From assembly GCA_017470115.1 (NCBI GenBank), contig JAFUEZ010000020.1:1-64000 (forward strand): 64,000 nucleotides of DNA, read 5' to 3'. Source of the stretch: Bacilli bacterium. GTDB lineage: Bacteria > Bacillota_I > Bacilli_A > RFN20 > CAG-826. Position 1 is the stretch's first letter. The number at the start of each line of letters is the position of its first letter. The notes beneath the pieces are model-generated. The model saw only the letters and a program-made list of their open reading frames with translations. It did no database searches and was not told where the DNA came from. The position numbers and the translations under genes were made by a program. This document shows positions 61,817-64,000 of the stretch, one piece after another.

Positions 61817-63613
61817 ATGAATAGTGATCCATATTTATATAGATCTAATCCAACTTATTTCCCACTTGGCTTTCAATCAAACACTTCAAGCGATGCTGGT
61901 TATAACGAAATTGCTGATAATAATACTGGATACATTGTTTCTGGTGCTAATTATTTGACTCAACCAGGCGACCTTCGTATTTCTAAATATTCGATTAGTG
62001 ATATTTCTAATTCTTTAGGTAATGGTGCGACCAGCTATACTTATAATGAAAGTCAAAAGAATTGTAACTTAAACATTGTCACAAGAAGTGCCGCTAGTAA
62101 TGGCTATAAATTGATTAAGGACGATTATAATCAAAATAATACGACAGTCTCTACTGCTTTAAGTAACCAATTTGGAAGCACAAAATATGATTATAAAACT
62201 ACTTTAGGATTGGCAAAATATGCTGACTCTAGAGAAAACCTACACAAATTATTCAGTGGCGCTTCAAATATTTATGGTTTGCACTTTATGGATTCTCAAA
62301 TCTCAACTTCAAATAAAATTATGATCCCTTATGCAAAAGTTAATCGTAATGAATTTGAAAATTATGAATTGCCTGAAGATTGTGTTGACTTTAACTTAAA
62401 GAGAAAAGGTTATATTAATTTCTTTGCTGGAACATATTTTAACAATAACAAAACATTCTTCTCACTCCACGAAATTCAACGTGATTCAACTGGCACACAA
62501 ATCACAGCAATTTTTGAAATCAGTAAAATTTATAATAATAGCGGATTAAACAGTAAGGATTACCCATACATTTATCTTTATTCAAACGGTAATTATAGCA
62601 TCCCTGTTACTGAATCTAGCGATGCGAAACTTGGCAGTTTAGCTTTTGATATGGAGTGGGTTACAAGTCCGACAGTTGTTGATGATGCTTTATATTATTA
62701 TGAAATTCCAGCATGTGCCGGTGAATATGCATTAGGTTCAGTTAAGAATAAAGATGGTGCTTATTTAATGTATCTGGATATTGGAGCAAGCACTAATTCA
62801 ACTGATGTTACAACAGTTACAGAAAGAATTACGACAATTACAGATAGTTTTGAATTTGTTATTGGTATCGACTTTGTAACAAGTATGCCAAAGATTAAAA
62901 ACGAAAACGAGGAAAACGAATTTGAAGCAATTACTGGTCATGAATCAGCTCTTGTCGTTGTTCCTTCAACAGCAACCGGTACATTAAATTACACAATGTC
63001 AGTCAATCAAACTGATGAAAAGCAAAATACATTAACTTTAAGTGCTGGCACTGACTCATCATTTAGTGGCGCTTTAGCTTCAACATATAGCTCTCTTAAT
63101 ACGACTATTGTTGATAATGTCAATTCTACAAGTATTATTCCAAATCCGATTGAGCATCATGAAGTTATATTGGATAAGATTACATCTTATGAATATAATG
63201 CTGCAACATCAGTTATGGTGGTTGGTGTTTCTAGAAGACTTACAGTAGATGGTGTAAAAGGTCAATGGACTGATGATGATGCAGATGTTAGAGAAGGTGT
63301 AGAAGCGACATATACAAGCGAAGTATCATTAACCAATGTTGGTGATATTATCTTCGAATTTGAATATTCAGCTCCTTCAACAGCAAACATTACTGTTGAA
63401 ACATTCTATCATCCAGAAACGTCACAATATTTCTTTACAATTACTTCAGATGTCGACATTACTATTCACATTACTAAGTTAGTTACTACTTATAATTATG
63501 TTGATGATGGCGGCAATGAACGTTCAGTAACCTATTCATTCTATATTAATAGTGAAGATACTACCGTTTCTCAAGGAGACTACATTAATATTAAAGCTCC
63601 TAGCCAAGGCTAG
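61817..63613 (+). CDS. C-terminal part of the same split gene
   Basis: This region is in the same frame as the gene before, and the 20 codons between the TAA and ATG 61817 are also open. The part from 61817 encodes 598 residues without a signal peptide, so on its own it would not be exported. TGGAG lies nine bases before the ATG, so separate translation cannot be excluded. It contains beta-rich segments and no anchor at the C-terminus. I favour a broken 1280-residue gene, or one read through at UAA. Confidence 0.65.
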   Translation: MNSDPYLYRSNPTYFPLGFQSNTSSDAGYNEIADNNTGYIVSGANYLTQPGDLRISKYSISDISNSLGNGATSYTYNESQKNCNLNIVTRSAASNGYKLIKDDYNQNNTTVSTALSNQFGSTKYDYKTTLGLAKYADSRENLHKLFSGASNIYGLHFMDSQISTSNKIMIPYAKVNRNEFENYELPEDCVDFNLKRKGYINFFAGTYFNNNKTFFSLHEIQRDSTGTQITAIFEISKIYNNSGLNSKDYPYIYLYSNGNYSIPVTESSDAKLGSLAFDMEWVTSPTVVDDALYYYEIPACAGEYALGSVKNKDGAYLMYLDIGASTNSTDVTTVTERITTITDSFEFVIGIDFVTSMPKIKNENEENEFEAITGHESALVVVPSTATGTLNYTMSVNQTDEKQNTLTLSAGTDSSFSGALASTYSSLNTTIVDNVNSTSIIPNPIEHHEVILDKITSYEYNAATSVMVVGVSRRLTVDGVKGQWTDDDADVREGVEATYTSEVSLTNVGDIIFEFEYSAPSTANITVETFYHPETSQYFFTITSDVDITIHITKLVTTYNYVDDGGNERSVTYSFYINSEDTTVSQGDYINIKAPSQG

Positions 63614-63627
63614 AAGCTTTTCTTATT
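63595..63627 (+). terminator. Probable terminator after the SipW locus
   Basis: AGCT-c-CTAGC-caag-GCTAG-a-AGCT, followed by TTTCTTATTT, overlaps the stop codon at 63611. Confidence 0.6.
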
Positions 63628-63631
63628 TATT

Positions 63632-64000
63632 ATGAAACTTAAAATTTTATCTTTATTTATTCCTTTAATTTTCACACTTGCATCGTGTGATTTTTCACCA
63701 AAGCAAAATAGTGGAGAACAAACTGATACTCCAGATACTCCAGATGTTCCTGATAATCCAGATGCACCAACTCCTGGAGGAGATGATAATCCTGGTGGAG
63801 AAGAAACTCCAGCTGATGATCCAATGAAAATCACTGAACCATATGAAAAAGTTGATGCATCTAAACTTTTAAAATGGGACACAACTCAAGCTAGTTTAAG
63901 AAGTGGAACAAAAACTTTAGACTTTTACAATTTAAATGACACTCATGGTGCAGTTGAAGATATTCCTTCAAATGGTGAACCTGGAATTTCTAAATTATCA
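63632..64000 (+). CDS. 5'-nucleotidase/metallophosphatase-like lipoprotein (partial)
   Basis: The frame from ATG 63632 runs off the window (123 codons seen). It has a lipoprotein signal with Cys19 (FTLASCDF) and then a long Pro/Asp/Gly-rich linker (DTPDTPDVPDNPDAPTPGG). DFYNLNDTHGAVED starts near residue 97. The NDxHG motif is the first metal-binding motif of the UshA/CpdB-type metallophosphatases, which hydrolyse extracellular nucleotides or cyclic nucleotides. No good ribosome site is seen. Confidence 0.75.
   Translation, partial: MKLKILSLFIPLIFTLASCDFSPKQNSGEQTDTPDTPDVPDNPDAPTPGGDDNPGGEETPADDPMKITEPYEKVDASKLLKWDTTQASLRSGTKTLDFYNLNDTHGAVEDIPSNGEPGISKLS

Noticed and set aside
61817-63613. 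Independent exported gene
   Set aside because: It has no signal peptide, and the upstream frame is open right back to the TAA, so it is better read as part of one split gene. A fair ribosome site at 61805 keeps some doubt.
1-64000. Mycoplasma-type code (TGA = Trp)
   Set aside because: TGA is used as a stop in coupled genes at 42770, 52598 and 57840, and tryptophan is TGG throughout, despite the Mollicutes-like transporters.
1-64000. CRISPR array, insertion sequences, prophage genes or rRNA
   Set aside because: No regular spacer repeats, transposase, integrase, phage structural genes or rRNA sequence were seen on either strand.

Overview
The window looks like the chromosome of an AT-rich, low-GC Gram-positive bacterium of the Bacilli/Mollicutes neighbourhood, probably an uncultured gut lineage. 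Supporting this are the very many lipoproteins with SSCGG/ASCGG-type lipoboxes, Opp transporters with the long insertions familiar from Mollicutes, SipW-type secretion, and very AT-rich intergenic DNA with short U-tailed terminators. TGA is used as a stop: three genes end in an ATGA overlap with the next start, and Trp is TGG, so the standard bacterial code applies. No prophage, insertion sequence or CRISPR array was seen.

Region 1 (1-14.7 kb): a gene tail, a zinc-ribbon membrane protein, rdgB, a PH-domain membrane protein and tRNA-Gly. Then come four large surface lipoproteins: an M6-like metalloprotease, two paralogous lipoproteins of unknown role, and a 1424-residue subtilase. Three of them share a small InlB-B-repeat-like domain. 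Region 2 (14.7-35.6 kb): two complete, paralogous oligopeptide ABC transporters (oppABCDF). Each is preceded by a DUF3899 membrane gene and each has a terminator between oppA and oppB. In the first, OppD and OppF are fused into one chain. With the proteases upstream and an Xaa-Pro aminopeptidase downstream, this looks like a protein and peptide scavenging block.

Region 3 (35.6-43.2 kb): a SWIM-domain protein behind a structured leader, an Xaa-Pro aminopeptidase, a sirtuin, a tRNA-Leu(CAG) with unusual D- and T-loop bases, a low-molecular-weight phosphatase, and a cysK / pyridoxal kinase / Rrf2 regulator operon. Region 4 (43.2-47.5 kb): an orphan solute-binding lipoprotein divergent from an HD-GYP sensor, and a PAS-GGDEF protein. 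These are one possible source and one possible sink for cyclic di-GMP.

Region 5 (47.5-64 kb) is the most interesting part. It is a large SipW-dependent surface-protein (TasA/camelysin-like) locus with two class I cyclic di-GMP (GEMM-I) riboswitches. The first riboswitch leads an eight-gene, tightly overlapping operon: three SipW-type exported proteins, a membrane-anchored McrB-like AAA+ ATPase, a DUF2357/McrC-like protein that ends in a coiled coil instead of a nuclease, the SipW signal peptidase, an EAL phosphodiesterase and a nucleoside-phosphorylase-like protein. The second riboswitch leads two or three further SipW-type proteins, one of which is split by a single in-frame TAA. I read this as a c-di-GMP-induced fibre or matrix system that carries its own peptidase, an unusual ATPase pair that might act in assembly or export, and its own c-di-GMP-degrading brake. 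That reading is an inference from sequence and layout.
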